This document shows, piece by piece, positions 18,096 through 27,654 of a stretch of 64,000 bases of DNA. The notes under the pieces were generated by a model. That model did no database searches. It had not been told where the DNA came from and worked only from the letters and a program-made list of their open reading frames with translations. The position numbers were made by a program, and so were the translations under genes. Positions within the stretch are counted from its first letter, which is position 1. Each line of letters opens with the position of its first letter. The DNA is from an uncultured Pseudomonadales bacterium (GTDB lineage Bacteria; Pseudomonadota; Gammaproteobacteria; Pseudomonadales; Azotimanducaceae), in contig OY282379.1 in the NCBI GenBank assembly GCA_958295875.1, positions 1,240,001-1,304,000 of the forward strand, given 5' to 3'.

Positions 18096-19604
18096 ATGAG
18101 CGCGCCCGAGCTGTCCCCAACGCCTGTCCAACCGGTGTTGCTCGCCGGCGGCGCCGGCGCGCGGCTCTGGCCACTTTCCCGCGAGCGTTATCCGAAGCAG
18201 TTTCTGAAGCTCACCGGGCAGCACTCGCTCATGCAGGAGACGCTGCTGCGGTTGGCGCCGCTGGGCGCACACGACCCTGTGGTGGTCTGCAACGAGGAAC
18301 ACCGCTTTCTGGTGGCGGAGCAATGCCGCGAAATCGGCTCGGCGCCCGCCGCCATCCTGCTTGAAGCCGAACCGCGCAACACCGCGCCGGCCATCGGATT
18401 GGCCGCCTGCCATGCCCGCGCCGGCGGGGCGGATCCGCTGTTGCTGGTGGTGCCGGCGGACGGCCGCATCGAGCAGGGCGACGCCTTCTTGTCGGCTGTG
18501 CGCGACGGCTTGGGCTGCGCGGACGCCGGACGCCTGGTGCTGTTTGGCGCGAAGCCCACCGCCACCGAGACCGGCTACGGCTACATTCGCGCTGGGGCGC
18601 CCGTGGACGGCCGCGTCCACCAAGTGTTGGAGTTCACCGAAAAGCCAGACCGCGCCACCGCGGCGCGTTACCTCGCATGTGGGGAATACCACTGGAACAC
18701 GGGCATCTTCCTGTTCAAGGCGAGCGCGTACATCGAAGCCCTCGCCCGCCATGCGCCGGACATCCTCGCGTGCTGCGAAGCCGCCATCGCCGACGGCGCC
18801 GAAGATTTGGACTTCTTCCGCCCCAGCGCCGCGTTCATCCGCTCACCGGCCATCTCCATCGACTATGCGGTGATGGAAAAGACAGCCGCCGCGACGGTGG
18901 TGCCGGTGGAGATGGGGTGGAGCGATGTAGGCTCCTGGCCCGCGCTGCACGAAATCGGCCAAGCCGACGCCGCCAACAACGCCTTGACCGGCGACGTGGT
19001 GGCTGTCGACGCCAAGGACTCGCTCGTTCACGCGACCCATCGCTTGGTGGCGGCGGTGGGCATCGAGGGCCTCATCGTCGTCGAGACCGCGGACGCCGTG
19101 TTGGTGGCGGCGCAAGGCGCGGCGCAGCAGGTGAAAGAGGTGGTGGCGCAGCTGCAGGCCGAAGCCCGCCCGGAACGCCTCGATCATCGGCGCGTGTATC
19201 GGCCTTGGGGCTGGTTCGAGACCATCGACGCCGGCACTGGCTACCAAGTCAAGCGCATCACGGTGAAGCCCGGCGCACAGCTCTCGCTGCAGCGGCACCG
19301 GCATCGCTCCGAACACTGGGTGGTGGCGAGCGGCACGGCCAAGGTGCGGCGCGGCGACGCGACGTTCAACCTGTCGCAGAACCAATCCACCTACATTCCG
19401 CCCGGCACGCTGCACCGGCTTGGCAACCCCGGCGCAGCGCCGCTTGAGCTCATCGAAGTGCAGGTTGGCGACTATCTCGGCGAAGACGACATCGAACGCT
19501 TCGCCGATGACTTTGGCCGCAGCGCGACGGACGCCGGCACCGAAGGGGGCGTGGAGGCCCTCGCCAACGGCGGCGACAGCGGGTGCAGCGCCGACGAGGC
19601 ATGA
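18096..19604 (+). CDS. manC: Mannose-1-phosphate guanylyltransferase/mannose-6-phosphate isomerase
   Basis: This 502-residue bifunctional enzyme makes GDP-mannose and interconverts Man-6-P and Fru-6-P. The nucleotidyltransferase signature LLAGGAGARLWPLSRERYPK begins at residue 14. FTEKPD and EYHWNTGIFLFKA follow. The C-terminal cupin isomerase domain has RPWGWFETID and the metal-site run LSLQRHRHRSEHWVVASG. The ATG at 18096 is preferred over the longer frame from 17982. Its TGA overlaps the ATG of rmlA by 4 bp. Confidence 0.93.
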   Translation: MSAPELSPTPVQPVLLAGGAGARLWPLSRERYPKQFLKLTGQHSLMQETLLRLAPLGAHDPVVVCNEEHRFLVAEQCREIGSAPAAILLEAEPRNTAPAIGLAACHARAGGADPLLLVVPADGRIEQGDAFLSAVRDGLGCADAGRLVLFGAKPTATETGYGYIRAGAPVDGRVHQVLEFTEKPDRATAARYLACGEYHWNTGIFLFKASAYIEALARHAPDILACCEAAIADGAEDLDFFRPSAAFIRSPAISIDYAVMEKTAAATVVPVEMGWSDVGSWPALHEIGQADAANNALTGDVVAVDAKDSLVHATHRLVAAVGIEGLIVVETADAVLVAAQGAAQQVKEVVAQLQAEARPERLDHRRVYRPWGWFETIDAGTGYQVKRITVKPGAQLSLQRHRHRSEHWVVASGTAKVRRGDATFNLSQNQSTYIPPGTLHRLGNPGAAPLELIEVQVGDYLGEDDIERFADDFGRSATDAGTEGGVEALANGGDSGCSADEA

Positions 19605-20476
19605 CCAAGGCCATCGTTCTCGCGGGCGGGCGCGGCACGCGGCTCTATCCCGTGACGCGCACCGTCTCCAAGCAACTGCTGCCGGTTTACGACAAGCCGA
19701 TGATCTACTACCCGCTGGCGACGCTCATGCTCGCCGGACTGCGGGAGATTCTCGTCATCTCCACGCCCAGCGACCTGCCCCGCTACCGGGATTTGCTCGG
19801 CGACGGCAGCCAATGGGGCGTTCACATCGAGCACCTTCCGCAGCATGAGCCACGCGGCCTGCCCGATGCCTTCAACGTCGGCAAGGGCTTCATCGGCGAG
19901 CAGTCTGTCGCCCTCATCCTCGGCGACAACATCTTTTTCGGCGCGGACTTTCCGCGCATGGTGCGCAACGCCATCGCCCAAAACCCGGGCGCCACGGTGT
20001 TCACGCACCAAGTGCGCGAGGCGCGTCGCTTCGGGGTGATGCGCTATCAAGACGGCAAGCCGGCGGACATCGTGGAAAAACCGGCGGTGCCGCCCTCAAG
20101 CCACGCAGTGACGGGTCTCTATGTGTATGAGAACGACGTGGTGCAAATCGCCGCGTCCCTGCAGCCTTCGCCGCGCGGGGAGTTGGAGATCTCGGACGTG
20201 AACCGGCGCTACCTGCGCGAGGGGCGCCTCGCCGCCCGTTTCATGGGCCGCGGCATCGCTTGGCTGGACACCGGCACCCACGATTCGCTGCTCGAAGCAA
20301 GCCAGTTCGTGCAAACGGTGGAGCACCGGCAAGGGCTGAAGATCGCCTGCCCCGAGGAGGTGGCGTGGCGCATGGGTTGGATCGACGATGGCCGGTTGGC
20401 TGCCTTGGCGCACAGCATCGGCGGCGCATACGGCGAGTATTTGGAGGAGCTCTTGCAGGCGCCTGGGGCCGCTTGA
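19601..20476 (+). CDS. rmlA: Glucose-1-phosphate thymidylyltransferase
   Basis: This 291-residue enzyme makes dTDP-glucose from Glc-1-P and dTTP, the first step to dTDP-rhamnose and related sugars. The signature GGRGTRLYPVTRTVSKQLLP comes first, then KPMIYYPLATLMLAG, LGDNIFFG, VEKPAVP and WLDTGTHDSLLEAS. The length is typical. It overlaps manC by 4 bp. RmlC is encoded at 27078-27653, but RmlB and RmlD are absent from the window, so the pathway is split or ends in another sugar. Confidence 0.95.
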   Translation: MTKAIVLAGGRGTRLYPVTRTVSKQLLPVYDKPMIYYPLATLMLAGLREILVISTPSDLPRYRDLLGDGSQWGVHIEHLPQHEPRGLPDAFNVGKGFIGEQSVALILGDNIFFGADFPRMVRNAIAQNPGATVFTHQVREARRFGVMRYQDGKPADIVEKPAVPPSSHAVTGLYVYENDVVQIAASLQPSPRGELEISDVNRRYLREGRLAARFMGRGIAWLDTGTHDSLLEASQFVQTVEHRQGLKIACPEEVAWRMGWIDDGRLAALAHSIGGAYGEYLEELLQAPGAA

Positions 20477-20483
20477 GCGGGCA

Positions 20484-21593
20484 TCATCGCCCTCGCTGCC
20501 GGCGCGCGGCGGATTCCAGAATCGCTAGGGTTTGCGCGGCGGTGGCATCCCAAGAGAAACGCGAGGCGCGCCGCCCAGCGTTGGCGGCAAGGCGTTCCCT
20601 GAACGGCTGATCCGTCGCCAAGCGCAGCATCGCCGCGCCGATTTCCTCTGGGCGCGTCGGGTCCACGAACACGGCGGCGTCCCCGGCGATTTCCGGCAGC
20701 GGGCCAACGTTGGCGGCGATGACCGGCTTGCCGTGCTGCATCGCTTCCACCAAGGGAATGCCGAAGCCCTCGTGGAACGACGCCAACACGACGGCCCTGG
20801 CCGCGGCGTAGACCCCGGCGAGGCGGTCCGCCGGCAGTGCGCCAAGATCAACGACGTGAGGCCCGAAGCCGCCCGCCGCAAGCGTTCGCGCCAAGCCGGC
20901 CTGCTTCCAGCCAGCGCCGCCGACGAGCACCAAATCGTGATCGGTCAAACCGTCGTTCACGGCGATTTGGAAGCCTTGGATGATGCCGGCCAAGTTCTTG
21001 CGAGGCTCCTTGGTGCCGACGAAGAGAAAGAAGGGCCGCTGATGGCGGAACGGCACTGGCTTCGCCGGGGCGGTGGCGCCGAGCGGCGTGACGTGGACGC
21101 AGCATGTCGCTCGAAAGCGCAGAATGCTTGCCCGCGTATGTTCCGACACGGCGATGACGCGGTGCGCGCGCTTGAGCGCCAATGGCATCAGCACCGCATC
21201 GGCCAGTCGATTGAGGGGACGCATGGTGCGCGGCGCCGCGCGCCACACCAAGTCGTGTATCGTCACCACCGTCGGCACGTCGCCGATGGCAAGCGGCAGA
21301 TGATGGCGCGGCGACCAGAACACATGCGCCCGGTCTGCGCGCGCCCAGCGAGGGAACTGAAGGTTGGCGCACAGCAAGCCGCTCAGGCGCGGGCCGCGCT
21401 CTGGCGGCGAGCGCCTGGCAACTGGGGGCATCCGATAGGTGGCCGGGATGTCCGGCGGGGCAATCGGCCGATCGAGGTAGACGAAAAGTTCGCAGTGCTG
21501 GGCAAGGCGGGACAGCAACTCCTGCGTGTAAACCCCAACCCCCGTATGCGGATGGCGCAACGGCCGCCCATCCACGGCCACCCGCAAAGTCAT
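20484..21593 (-). CDS. GT4-type glycosyltransferase
   Basis: This 369-residue GT-B enzyme starts RVAVDGRPLRHPHTGVGVYT, typical of mannosyl/rhamnosyl GT4 proteins. It has VTIHDLVWRAAPRTMRPL, FFLFVGTKEPRKNL for the donor domain, and the EX7E motif in SFHEGFGIPLVEAMQHGKP. It probably adds mannose or a deoxyhexose, which would fit the adjacent ManC and RmlA, but this is inference. The ATG at 21593 is chosen because the 109 residues readable upstream are compositional noise. It converges with rmlA, separated by 7 bp. Confidence 0.88.
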   Translation of the reverse strand: MTLRVAVDGRPLRHPHTGVGVYTQELLSRLAQHCELFVYLDRPIAPPDIPATYRMPPVARRSPPERGPRLSGLLCANLQFPRWARADRAHVFWSPRHHLPLAIGDVPTVVTIHDLVWRAAPRTMRPLNRLADAVLMPLALKRAHRVIAVSEHTRASILRFRATCCVHVTPLGATAPAKPVPFRHQRPFFLFVGTKEPRKNLAGIIQGFQIAVNDGLTDHDLVLVGGAGWKQAGLARTLAAGGFGPHVVDLGALPADRLAGVYAAARAVVLASFHEGFGIPLVEAMQHGKPVIAANVGPLPEIAGDAAVFVDPTRPEEIGAAMLRLATDQPFRERLAANAGRRASRFSWDATAAQTLAILESAARRQRGR

Positions 21594-21862
21594 GCGCGGC
21601 CCTTGGCGAGGGGCGGCGACGGATGTGCTTCGCGTGTGAAGCCGCCGCCGTGCGGAGGCCAGCGACATGCTTGGCGCATCAAGCCATCCTTGACGGTGGC
21701 GGCCATGACCGCGCCAGCGACCGCCGCGGCGCAAGGAGCGGGCAATCGGTTGGCGAGACGCGCTGCCGCCAGGGCGCGCGCTTGGCCCCTGAGGTTCGAC
21801 ATTGCCGCGCCAAACTCCCGTCAACTGGCGTTGTGCCTGCGGCCAGTATAGGCCGCCCACGC

Positions 21863-23707
21863 ATGGCGCATTTGCCCGTGAGCCCGGCCACTCCAGCGCA
21901 ACGCACCCGCGGCGCAGCACCTCTTCAGATGGCCCGCTCCAAAGCGGGCGAGCGTGGCCGCCGTGCGCGGCTCGGCATCACGCTGCTTGCAAGCCTGCCG
22001 CGAGTCGTCGCCGCCGCGGGTGGCATCGGGCCGTTCGCGCAGCGCGTCTGGCAAACACTGAACGCGCAAGGCGCGACGCGCGTGGTGACTTGGCTCATCG
22101 CCGCCACCGCCCACCAACGCCGCACCGACGCGAAGCGCTACCGACGTTGGCTGAGCGAGGCGCCGCACCCACAGCACCCACGCGCGCCAACAACCGCCAT
22201 CGTCGGCATCGCCAGCATCCCCGCCGCTCACTTGCCGGCGTACTGCCGCCGCGCATTGGAGCGCGCAGCCAACTGCTGCATGGACGTGTCGTTCTTGGCG
22301 GACGCCCCCGCCGCAGCGGTGCTCGACCAAGCCGCCAAGGAACGGGGCCAATGCGCGGCGCCCGTGGACATTGTTCCGGTGGTGGACGCCGCAGCCATGG
22401 TGGCGGTGGCCCGTCGGCGCCTCGCCGCAGCGCCCCGGCCGGCTCGGCTGCTGGCGTTCTTTCGGCCCGGCTACCTGCCAACGCGAGCGTCCTATCCCCC
22501 CGCGGCGGGCGCTGTCCTCTACTACGGAGACGAGGACGGCATGGACGCGAAGGGCCGCCCCCAAGCACCGTGCTTCAAGCCCGGTTACTCGCCAGACCTG
22601 CTCATGCACAGCGACTACGTTTCCGCCGGCATGGCGCTGACCCCGGCGCTGCTGGAGCGCTTGCCGCACACGTCGCCGAAGGACTTTCACAGCTTGGCCC
22701 TCGCCTTGGCGGAGCGGGCGGACCGCGTCGAACGGGTGGCCGCCACCGTGGCGCAGCGCTGCGACCCAGAGCTTGCCGCACCACTGCAAACGCCGCCGCG
22801 GCCGCCGGGCTACCTGCCCGAGTTCCTCGCCAATCGCTATGGCCAAAGCGCAAGGGTTGAGGTGCGCGAAGACGGCTGGGGCGTGCGCTTTGGCAACGAC
22901 CAAGCCTTCGTTTCCGTGATCGTGCCGACACGGGACCGCCTCGATCTCTTGGCGCCATGCATCGACGGCATCTATGCGAGCAACGCCGGAGACGGCTTCG
23001 AGGTCATCATCATCGACAACGGTTCCACCGAAGCGGCGACTCGGCGCTGGCTCGACGCCGCGCCGGGCCGGCACGAGCGGCTGCAGGTGCTCGCCGCCCC
23101 CGACGAGTACAACTGGAGCCGGCTCAACAACCTTGGCATCCGCGCTGCCCGCGGCGATGCCTTCGTGTTCCTCAACAACGACACCGCGCCGCGGCAGCAG
23201 GATTGGCTGCGCCGTCTCGCGGACGTGGCCGGGCGGCCAGACGTGGGATTCGTCGGCGCGCTGCTGCTCTACGCATCGGGCACGATCCAACACGCCGGCG
23301 TGGCCCTGGGCTTCGGCGGCTGCGCGGAACACATCTACAACGGCATCGCCCCCGCCGACGCGGGGCACCTGTTCGTGCCCCCGACCGTGCCGCGCAACGT
23401 CGCCGCGGTGACGGGCGCCTGCATGGCGACATCGCGGCGCACGTTGGAAGCCATCGGCCTCTTTGATGAAGGCTATCGAGTGGCCGCGGGGGATGTGGAA
23501 ATCTGCATCCGCGCGTTCCGGGCGGGGCTGCTCAACGTCTATCTGCCGGACGTGGAGCTATGGCACTACGAATCGCAGTCCCGCTCGCGGGTGGACCCGG
23601 CGGCGGACACCGCGGCGCTTAAGGCCTTGGTCGCCCAGGTCGGCGAAGACCCGTGGTACAACCCGCGCCTCTCCTTGGTGTCGACGTATCCGAGCTATCC
23701 GCTCTGA
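21863..23707 (+). CDS. Large GT2-type glycosyltransferase
   Basis: This 614-residue protein has a divergent N-terminal region of about 330 residues that includes [14 protein letters not shown]. The GT-A domain then runs [59 protein letters not shown] and LNNDTAP (the metal-binding DxD-like segment), then [20 protein letters not shown] and DVEICIRA. This resembles O-antigen glycosyltransferases that add rhamnose or galactose. The ATG at 21863 is preferred; another possible start is at 21929. The 269 bp between this gene and its divergent neighbour hold no gene I can support. The 3' end overlaps cysC by 13 bp on the other strand. Confidence 0.87.
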   Translation: MAHLPVSPATPAQRTRGAAPLQMARSKAGERGRRARLGITLLASLPRVVAAAGGIGPFAQRVWQTLNAQGATRVVTWLIAATAHQRRTDAKRYRRWLSEAPHPQHPRAPTTAIVGIASIPAAHLPAYCRRALERAANCCMDVSFLADAPAAAVLDQAAKERGQCAAPVDIVPVVDAAAMVAVARRRLAAAPRPARLLAFFRPGYLPTRASYPPAAGAVLYYGDEDGMDAKGRPQAPCFKPGYSPDLLMHSDYVSAGMALTPALLERLPHTSPKDFHSLALALAERADRVERVAATVAQRCDPELAAPLQTPPRPPGYLPEFLANRYGQSARVEVREDGWGVRFGNDQAFVSVIVPTRDRLDLLAPCIDGIYASNAGDGFEVIIIDNGSTEAATRRWLDAAPGRHERLQVLAAPDEYNWSRLNNLGIRAARGDAFVFLNNDTAPRQQDWLRRLADVAGRPDVGFVGALLLYASGTIQHAGVALGFGGCAEHIYNGIAPADAGHLFVPPTVPRNVAAVTGACMATSRRTLEAIGLFDEGYRVAAGDVEICIRAFRAGLLNVYLPDVELWHYESQSRSRVDPAADTAALKALVAQVGEDPWYNPRLSLVSTYPSYPL

Positions 23708-24309
23708 TTCGCCCCAACGGCGAACTTCGCCTCCACATAGTCCATCAGCACGCGCAAGGAGTCCTCCACGCTGGCCGCCGTGGTGTCCACAACCAGCGCA
23801 GGATGCTCCGGCGGCTCGTAGACATCGCTGATGGCCGTGAAGTTGTGGACCGCCCCAGCGCGCGCCTTCTTGTAGAGGCCCTTGGGGTCGCGCCGTTCGC
23901 ATGTGGCGAGGTCCGCCCGCACATACACCTCGTGGAACCGCCCTCGCGCAGCTTCGCCCACCGCGGCGCGGTCTGCTCGGTAGGGCGAAATGAAGGCGCA
24001 GATGCAAACTAGGCCGGCATCGGCGAAGAGCGCTGCCACATGGCCAACGCGGCGGATGTTCTCGCTGCGGTCCGCGTGCGAGAAGCCAAGGTCGCTGTTG
24101 AGGCCATGGCGCAGGTTGTCGCCGTCCAAGGCATAGGCAGACATGCCGCGTCGGAATAGACCCTCCTCTAGCGCGAACGCGAGGGTCGACTTGCCAGCGC
24201 CGGATAGCCCCGTCAGCCACACGACGCCACCTTGGTGCCCGTGCGCGGCTTCCCGCTCCGCGGTCAAGACGCGGTGCTGCACCAGCGTGATGTCAGGGGA
24301 AGCGTCCAT
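23695..24309 (-). CDS. cysC: Adenylylsulfate (APS) kinase
   Basis: This 204-residue enzyme phosphorylates APS to PAPS. The P-loop GLSGAGKST is followed by [34 protein letters not shown] and [20 protein letters not shown], all standard CysC motifs. No sulfate-assimilation gene (cysDN, cysH) is nearby. The gene instead lies in the glycan locus, which suggests PAPS is made here as a sulfate donor for the sulfotransferase encoded at 28804-32208. The ATG at 24309 begins at the conserved N-terminal helix. Confidence 0.93.
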   Translation of the reverse strand: MDASPDITLVQHRVLTAEREAAHGHQGGVVWLTGLSGAGKSTLAFALEEGLFRRGMSAYALDGDNLRHGLNSDLGFSHADRSENIRRVGHVAALFADAGLVCICAFISPYRADRAAVGEAARGRFHEVYVRADLATCERRDPKGLYKKARAGAVHNFTAISDVYEPPEHPALVVDTTAASVEDSLRVLMDYVEAKFAVGANQSG

Positions 24310-24393
24310 AAACGATGGCGGCGACGGCGGGCGGCGAGGATGTTGCAGTTCGCCCGGAAGAATTGTCAACCGCGCCGTCGGTACAAGTCGCTC

Positions 24394-24402
24394 TGTTACA
24401 AT
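24394..24402 (+). promoter_or_regulatory. Extended -10 element in the cysC/ABC exporter gap
   Basis: TGTTACAAT fits TGn plus a -10 hexamer (TACAAT, 24397-24402). No good -35 is seen, as expected for an extended -10 promoter. It would start transcription near 24409 and supports the downstream GTG at 24489 as the permease start. Confidence 0.4.
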
Positions 24403-24488
24403 CGAGCGACTCGGCCCGGCCGCGAGAGCCCGGCTCGGCGCTGCCCGCTTGGGCGTTCCGGCGCCAACGCGATTCGACGAGAGCGAAC

Positions 24489-25259
24489 GTGGTTCTGATC
24501 GAAAAGCACCTCTGGCGCTACGCCCTCTATCGCGCTTACCTGAATCTAGTTGGCGAAGCTTCCAAGTACTACCTTGGCTGGCTATGGTGGTTCTTGGAGC
24601 CGATCGCCATGACGGGTGTGTTCTTCGTTGTGTTCACCTATCTGCGGTCATCCGGGATGGAGCACTTCACCTACTTTCTCATCATCGGCGTCACCTCTTG
24701 GCTGTGGTTCGCAAACAGCGTCGCCAACAGCACCGCGGCCCTCGCCAGCGCCAAGGGGATCATTTCCCAAATACGTTTGCCAAAACTATTGTTTCCCATC
24801 ATCGTGGTCACCGCGGCCGGCCTCAAGCAGGGCTTCGTCTTCGCCATCCTGTTGATTTTCCTTGGCGCCACATTCGGTGCCAACGCCGCCTGGCTGGCGC
24901 TGCCACTCGTCGCCGCGGCCCAGTTGGCGCTCATTCTCGCGGCGGCGGCCACCGTCGCGTTGGCTTGTTGCTGGCTGCGCGATTTGCGGTTCATCGTCAA
25001 CTCGGGGCTCACGCTGATGATGTTCTGCTCCGGCGTGTTCTTTGACATCAACGCCTTGCCGCCGACGCTTGAAGAGTGGATGCGCCTGAACCCCATGGCG
25101 GTGATGATCGAGCAGTACCGCACGATTTTCCTCCACGGCGCCTTGCCAGACCTCGCGTGGTGCGCGACGGTGCTGGCGGGCTGTGGCATCTGGCTGTACG
25201 CGCTGCGCTGGGCCTACCAGCGTTTGGACGTCGAGCTGACGCGCAAGGTGATCGCCTGA
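24489..25259 (+). CDS. ABC-2 type polysaccharide export permease (Wzm/KpsM-like)
   Basis: This 256-residue membrane protein has six hydrophobic segments, with the amphipathic N-terminus [20 protein letters not shown] and the [15 protein letters not shown] motif of ABC-2 polysaccharide exporters. It should carry lipid-linked glycan across the inner membrane with the ATPase next door. The GTG at 24489 is chosen; the frame is open to an ATG at 24315, but that would place the start 5 bp from the divergent cysC start and add a non-membrane leader of 58 residues. The stop overlaps the ATPase ATG by one base. Confidence 0.85.
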   Translation: MVLIEKHLWRYALYRAYLNLVGEASKYYLGWLWWFLEPIAMTGVFFVVFTYLRSSGMEHFTYFLIIGVTSWLWFANSVANSTAALASAKGIISQIRLPKLLFPIIVVTAAGLKQGFVFAILLIFLGATFGANAAWLALPLVAAAQLALILAAAATVALACCWLRDLRFIVNSGLTLMMFCSGVFFDINALPPTLEEWMRLNPMAVMIEQYRTIFLHGALPDLAWCATVLAGCGIWLYALRWAYQRLDVELTRKVIA

Positions 25260-25948
25260 TGCGGTTGGCAAACGTCTCCGTCACATACTCGGAACGACGC
25301 CTCTTCGGCAAGCCAGAGCAGGTGCAGGCCCTGCGGGGCGTGTCATTGCGCGTCGCCCGCGGCGAAAAGCTCGGCGTCATCGGCGCCAATGGCTCCGGCA
25401 AGTCCACGCTGTTGCGGGTGATGACGGGCGTGCTGCGGCCCGACGCTGGCGGCGAAATGGACGCCCAAGGCATGTCCAGCGCCCTGCTCTCCTTGAACGC
25501 CGGTTTCGACGGCGAGCTGTCTGGCGTGCGCAACATCGTCATGCACGGCATGTTGATGGGGTTGAGCCGAAAAGAGGCGGCCGCCAGAGTTGCGGAAGTG
25601 ACGCGCATGTCGGGCCTCGGTGAGGCGATTCACCGGCGCGTCAGCACCTACTCCACCGGGATGCGTGGCCGGCTCTGCTTCTGCACGGCCATCAATCTAG
25701 ACCCAGACGTGCTGCTCTTGGACGAGATCTTCAGCGTCGGCGACCAAGCGTTCCGCGCCCAATCCGAGAAGATGATGCTGGAGCGCTTTCAGCAGGACAA
25801 AGCCATCGTCTATGTGTCCCACAGCGTGGCCATGCTGCGCCGCCTGTGCAGCCGGGCGATTTGGCTCGACGCCGGACGCATTCGCGCCAGCGGAGAGGTG
25901 GAGCCCGTCATCGCGGAATACCAATGCGCCGCTCGCCAACGCCAATGA
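25259..25948 (+). CDS. ABC transporter ATPase for polysaccharide export (KpsT/short Wzt-like)
   Basis: This 229-residue ATPase has Walker A GANGSGKST, the signature-like YSTGMRGRL, Walker B VLLLDEIFSVGD and the H-loop VYVSHSV. It lacks the C-terminal carbohydrate-binding domain that Wzt proteins use to recognise capped O-antigen chains, so it is closer to KpsT. It forms a coupled pair with the upstream permease. About 100 bp follow before the convergent SDR gene. Confidence 0.9.
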   Translation: MRLANVSVTYSERRLFGKPEQVQALRGVSLRVARGEKLGVIGANGSGKSTLLRVMTGVLRPDAGGEMDAQGMSSALLSLNAGFDGELSGVRNIVMHGMLMGLSRKEAAARVAEVTRMSGLGEAIHRRVSTYSTGMRGRLCFCTAINLDPDVLLLDEIFSVGDQAFRAQSEKMMLERFQQDKAIVYVSHSVAMLRRLCSRAIWLDAGRIRASGEVEPVIAEYQCAARQRQ

Positions 25949-26048
25949 AGGGGAGGAAGCGGACGAACGCGTAGGCGATTCGTTGCCAACGCGGCCGCCC
26001 CTCATCAAACGCCGCCGTGCCCCATCGCTCATCGCTCCGGCAATCGGC

Positions 26049-27071
26049 TCAGATGTCCACGATGCCGCCGTAGCGCTCCACGTCGCGCACCAGCCGCTGC
26101 ATCGCCACCAAGTGCTTGTACCAATCCAAGGTGATGGTGCGTGGCGTGCGGTCCACCTTCCCCGCTGCCAAGGCCGCGCAGATCTCCGCCACGCCGTCGG
26201 CGGCGCTTAGCTGCGCCCGGTAGCCGAGCGCCTCGATGCGCTCGAACCCGACGCGATAGCTGCGCTCGTCCGGGTCGCCATACCACTCGATGTCCACGGC
26301 GCGCGGCACCGCTTCCCCCACCAAGGCCCCCAAGGGGCCGATTTGATAGTTGTTCGCCGCCGAGCCGACGTTGAAGATGCGCCCGCGCACAGCGTCCGCA
26401 TCGGCTGCCAAGACGAACATGAGCGCGCGCGCGGCATCGCGCACATGCAACATCGGCCGCCACTGCGAACCGTCGCGCATCAGCGGCAATCTGCCGGTTT
26501 TCCACGCGCCATAGGTCATGCCGTTGATGGCGAGGTCGAAACGCATGCGCGGCGACAAGCCGTACACCGTGGCTTGGCGCAGCGCCACCGCGCAAAACCG
26601 GTCGTCAGCCAAGCCCAAGACGCCGCGCTCGGCCGCCTCATTGGCCTTCGCGTAGGTGGTCAGCGGATTCGTCGGCGAAGTCTCGTCCGCCACGCTCCCG
26701 GCATCCTGGAAGCCATACACGCTGCATGAAGACGGCAGGATGTAGCGCTCCGCACCCGCCGCCTTGGCGAGCCGGGCGCAACGAATGCGCGCGTCCCGAT
26801 TGATTGCCCACGTCGCCTTCTCGAACAACTCGCCGGAAGGATCGTTGGAGATGGCGGCCAGGTCGATCACCGCATCCACCCCTTCGAAGTGCTGCGGCGT
26901 GAGTTTCCGCGTGTCCTCCACCAAAATCTCAAGATTAGGCCGAGGCGCGAGCAAGTCGCGGCCGAAGAAGAAGCGATCCACAGCGCGCACGGCGTGACCA
27001 GCTTGGAGCAGCATGGGTGTCAACGTGGTGCCGATGTACCCGCCGGCACCTGTCACCAAAATCGTCTTCAT
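26049..27071 (-). CDS. NAD(P)-dependent sugar epimerase/dehydratase (extended SDR)
   Basis: This 340-residue protein has the Rossmann motif VTGAGGYIGTTL, DAVIDLAAISNDPSGE, SSCSVYGF and RQATVYGLSPRMRFD, then QWRPMLHVRDAARA. It should modify a nucleotide sugar for the glycan. The expected YxxxK catalytic motif reads YAKAN, with Asn (codon AAT) where Lys is usual. I cannot tell whether this is a subfamily trait or a loss of activity. It is the last gene of the minus-strand operon 32208-26049, 6 bp after rmlC. Confidence 0.85.
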   Translation of the reverse strand: MKTILVTGAGGYIGTTLTPMLLQAGHAVRAVDRFFFGRDLLAPRPNLEILVEDTRKLTPQHFEGVDAVIDLAAISNDPSGELFEKATWAINRDARIRCARLAKAAGAERYILPSSCSVYGFQDAGSVADETSPTNPLTTYAKANEAAERGVLGLADDRFCAVALRQATVYGLSPRMRFDLAINGMTYGAWKTGRLPLMRDGSQWRPMLHVRDAARALMFVLAADADAVRGRIFNVGSAANNYQIGPLGALVGEAVPRAVDIEWYGDPDERSYRVGFERIEALGYRAQLSAADGVAEICAALAAGKVDRTPRTITLDWYKHLVAMQRLVRDVERYGGIVDI

Positions 27072-27077
27072 GACGTC

Positions 27078-27653
27078 CTAGCCGCGGCCAGCCGCCGGGT
27101 GGACGAAGGGCGTGGTGAAGTCCGCAAGCACGGGGTGATGGCGATCGCGCTCCGAGAGCACCGCCTCAGCAGCCGGGATGGGCCACGGGATACCGAGCGC
27201 CGGATCGTTCCACAAGAGGCCTTGGTCATGCTCCGGGGCGTAGCGGGCGCTCACTTTGTAGAGAATCTCGGTGTCCGCCGCCAACGTCATGATGCCGTGC
27301 GCGAAACCGGCCGGAACGAATAGCTGATTCCAGGCATCCGCCGACAGCACCGCGGACACATGGCGCCCATAGGTGGGCGAGCCGCGCCGCACGTCCACGG
27401 CGACGTCGAACGCGGCGCCGCGCGTGACCCGCACCAGCTTGTCCTGCGCGAACGGCGGGGCTTGCAGGTGCAGCCCACGCATCGTGCCGCGCTCGGCGGA
27501 AAAGGAGTGGTTGTCCTGCACGAAAAGCGCGTCGATGCCCGCCGCGGCGAGGCGGTCGCGGCGATACACCTCGGAGAAGAACCCGCGGTGGTCGCCGTGT
27601 CGCTGCGGCGTCACCAGCTTCACATCGGGAATGGCCAACGGCTCGATGTTCAT
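27078..27653 (-). CDS. rmlC: dTDP-4-dehydrorhamnose 3,5-epimerase family protein
   Basis: This 191-residue cupin enzyme epimerises dTDP-4-keto-6-deoxyglucose at C3 and/or C5. The motifs are HGDHRGFFSEVYRRD, VQDNHSFSAERGTMRGLHLQ with the catalytic His, and LFVPAGFAHGIMTLA. It is similar in length to RmlC (about 185). The ATG at 27653 lies 1 bp after the stop of the upstream glycosyltransferase. The longer reading from 27743 overlaps that gene and is rejected. A 3-epimerase-only relative is possible. Confidence 0.9.
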   Translation of the reverse strand: MNIEPLAIPDVKLVTPQRHGDHRGFFSEVYRRDRLAAAGIDALFVQDNHSFSAERGTMRGLHLQAPPFAQDKLVRVTRGAAFDVAVDVRRGSPTYGRHVSAVLSADAWNQLFVPAGFAHGIMTLAADTEILYKVSARYAPEHDQGLLWNDPALGIPWPIPAAEAVLSERDRHHPVLADFTTPFVHPAAGRG

Positions 27654-27654
27654 T

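Noticed and set aside
21821..23368. A 515-residue minus-strand protein opposite the GT2 gene
   Set aside because: It has arginine/histidine-rich shadow composition typical of the antisense frame of GC-rich genes and no domain signal.
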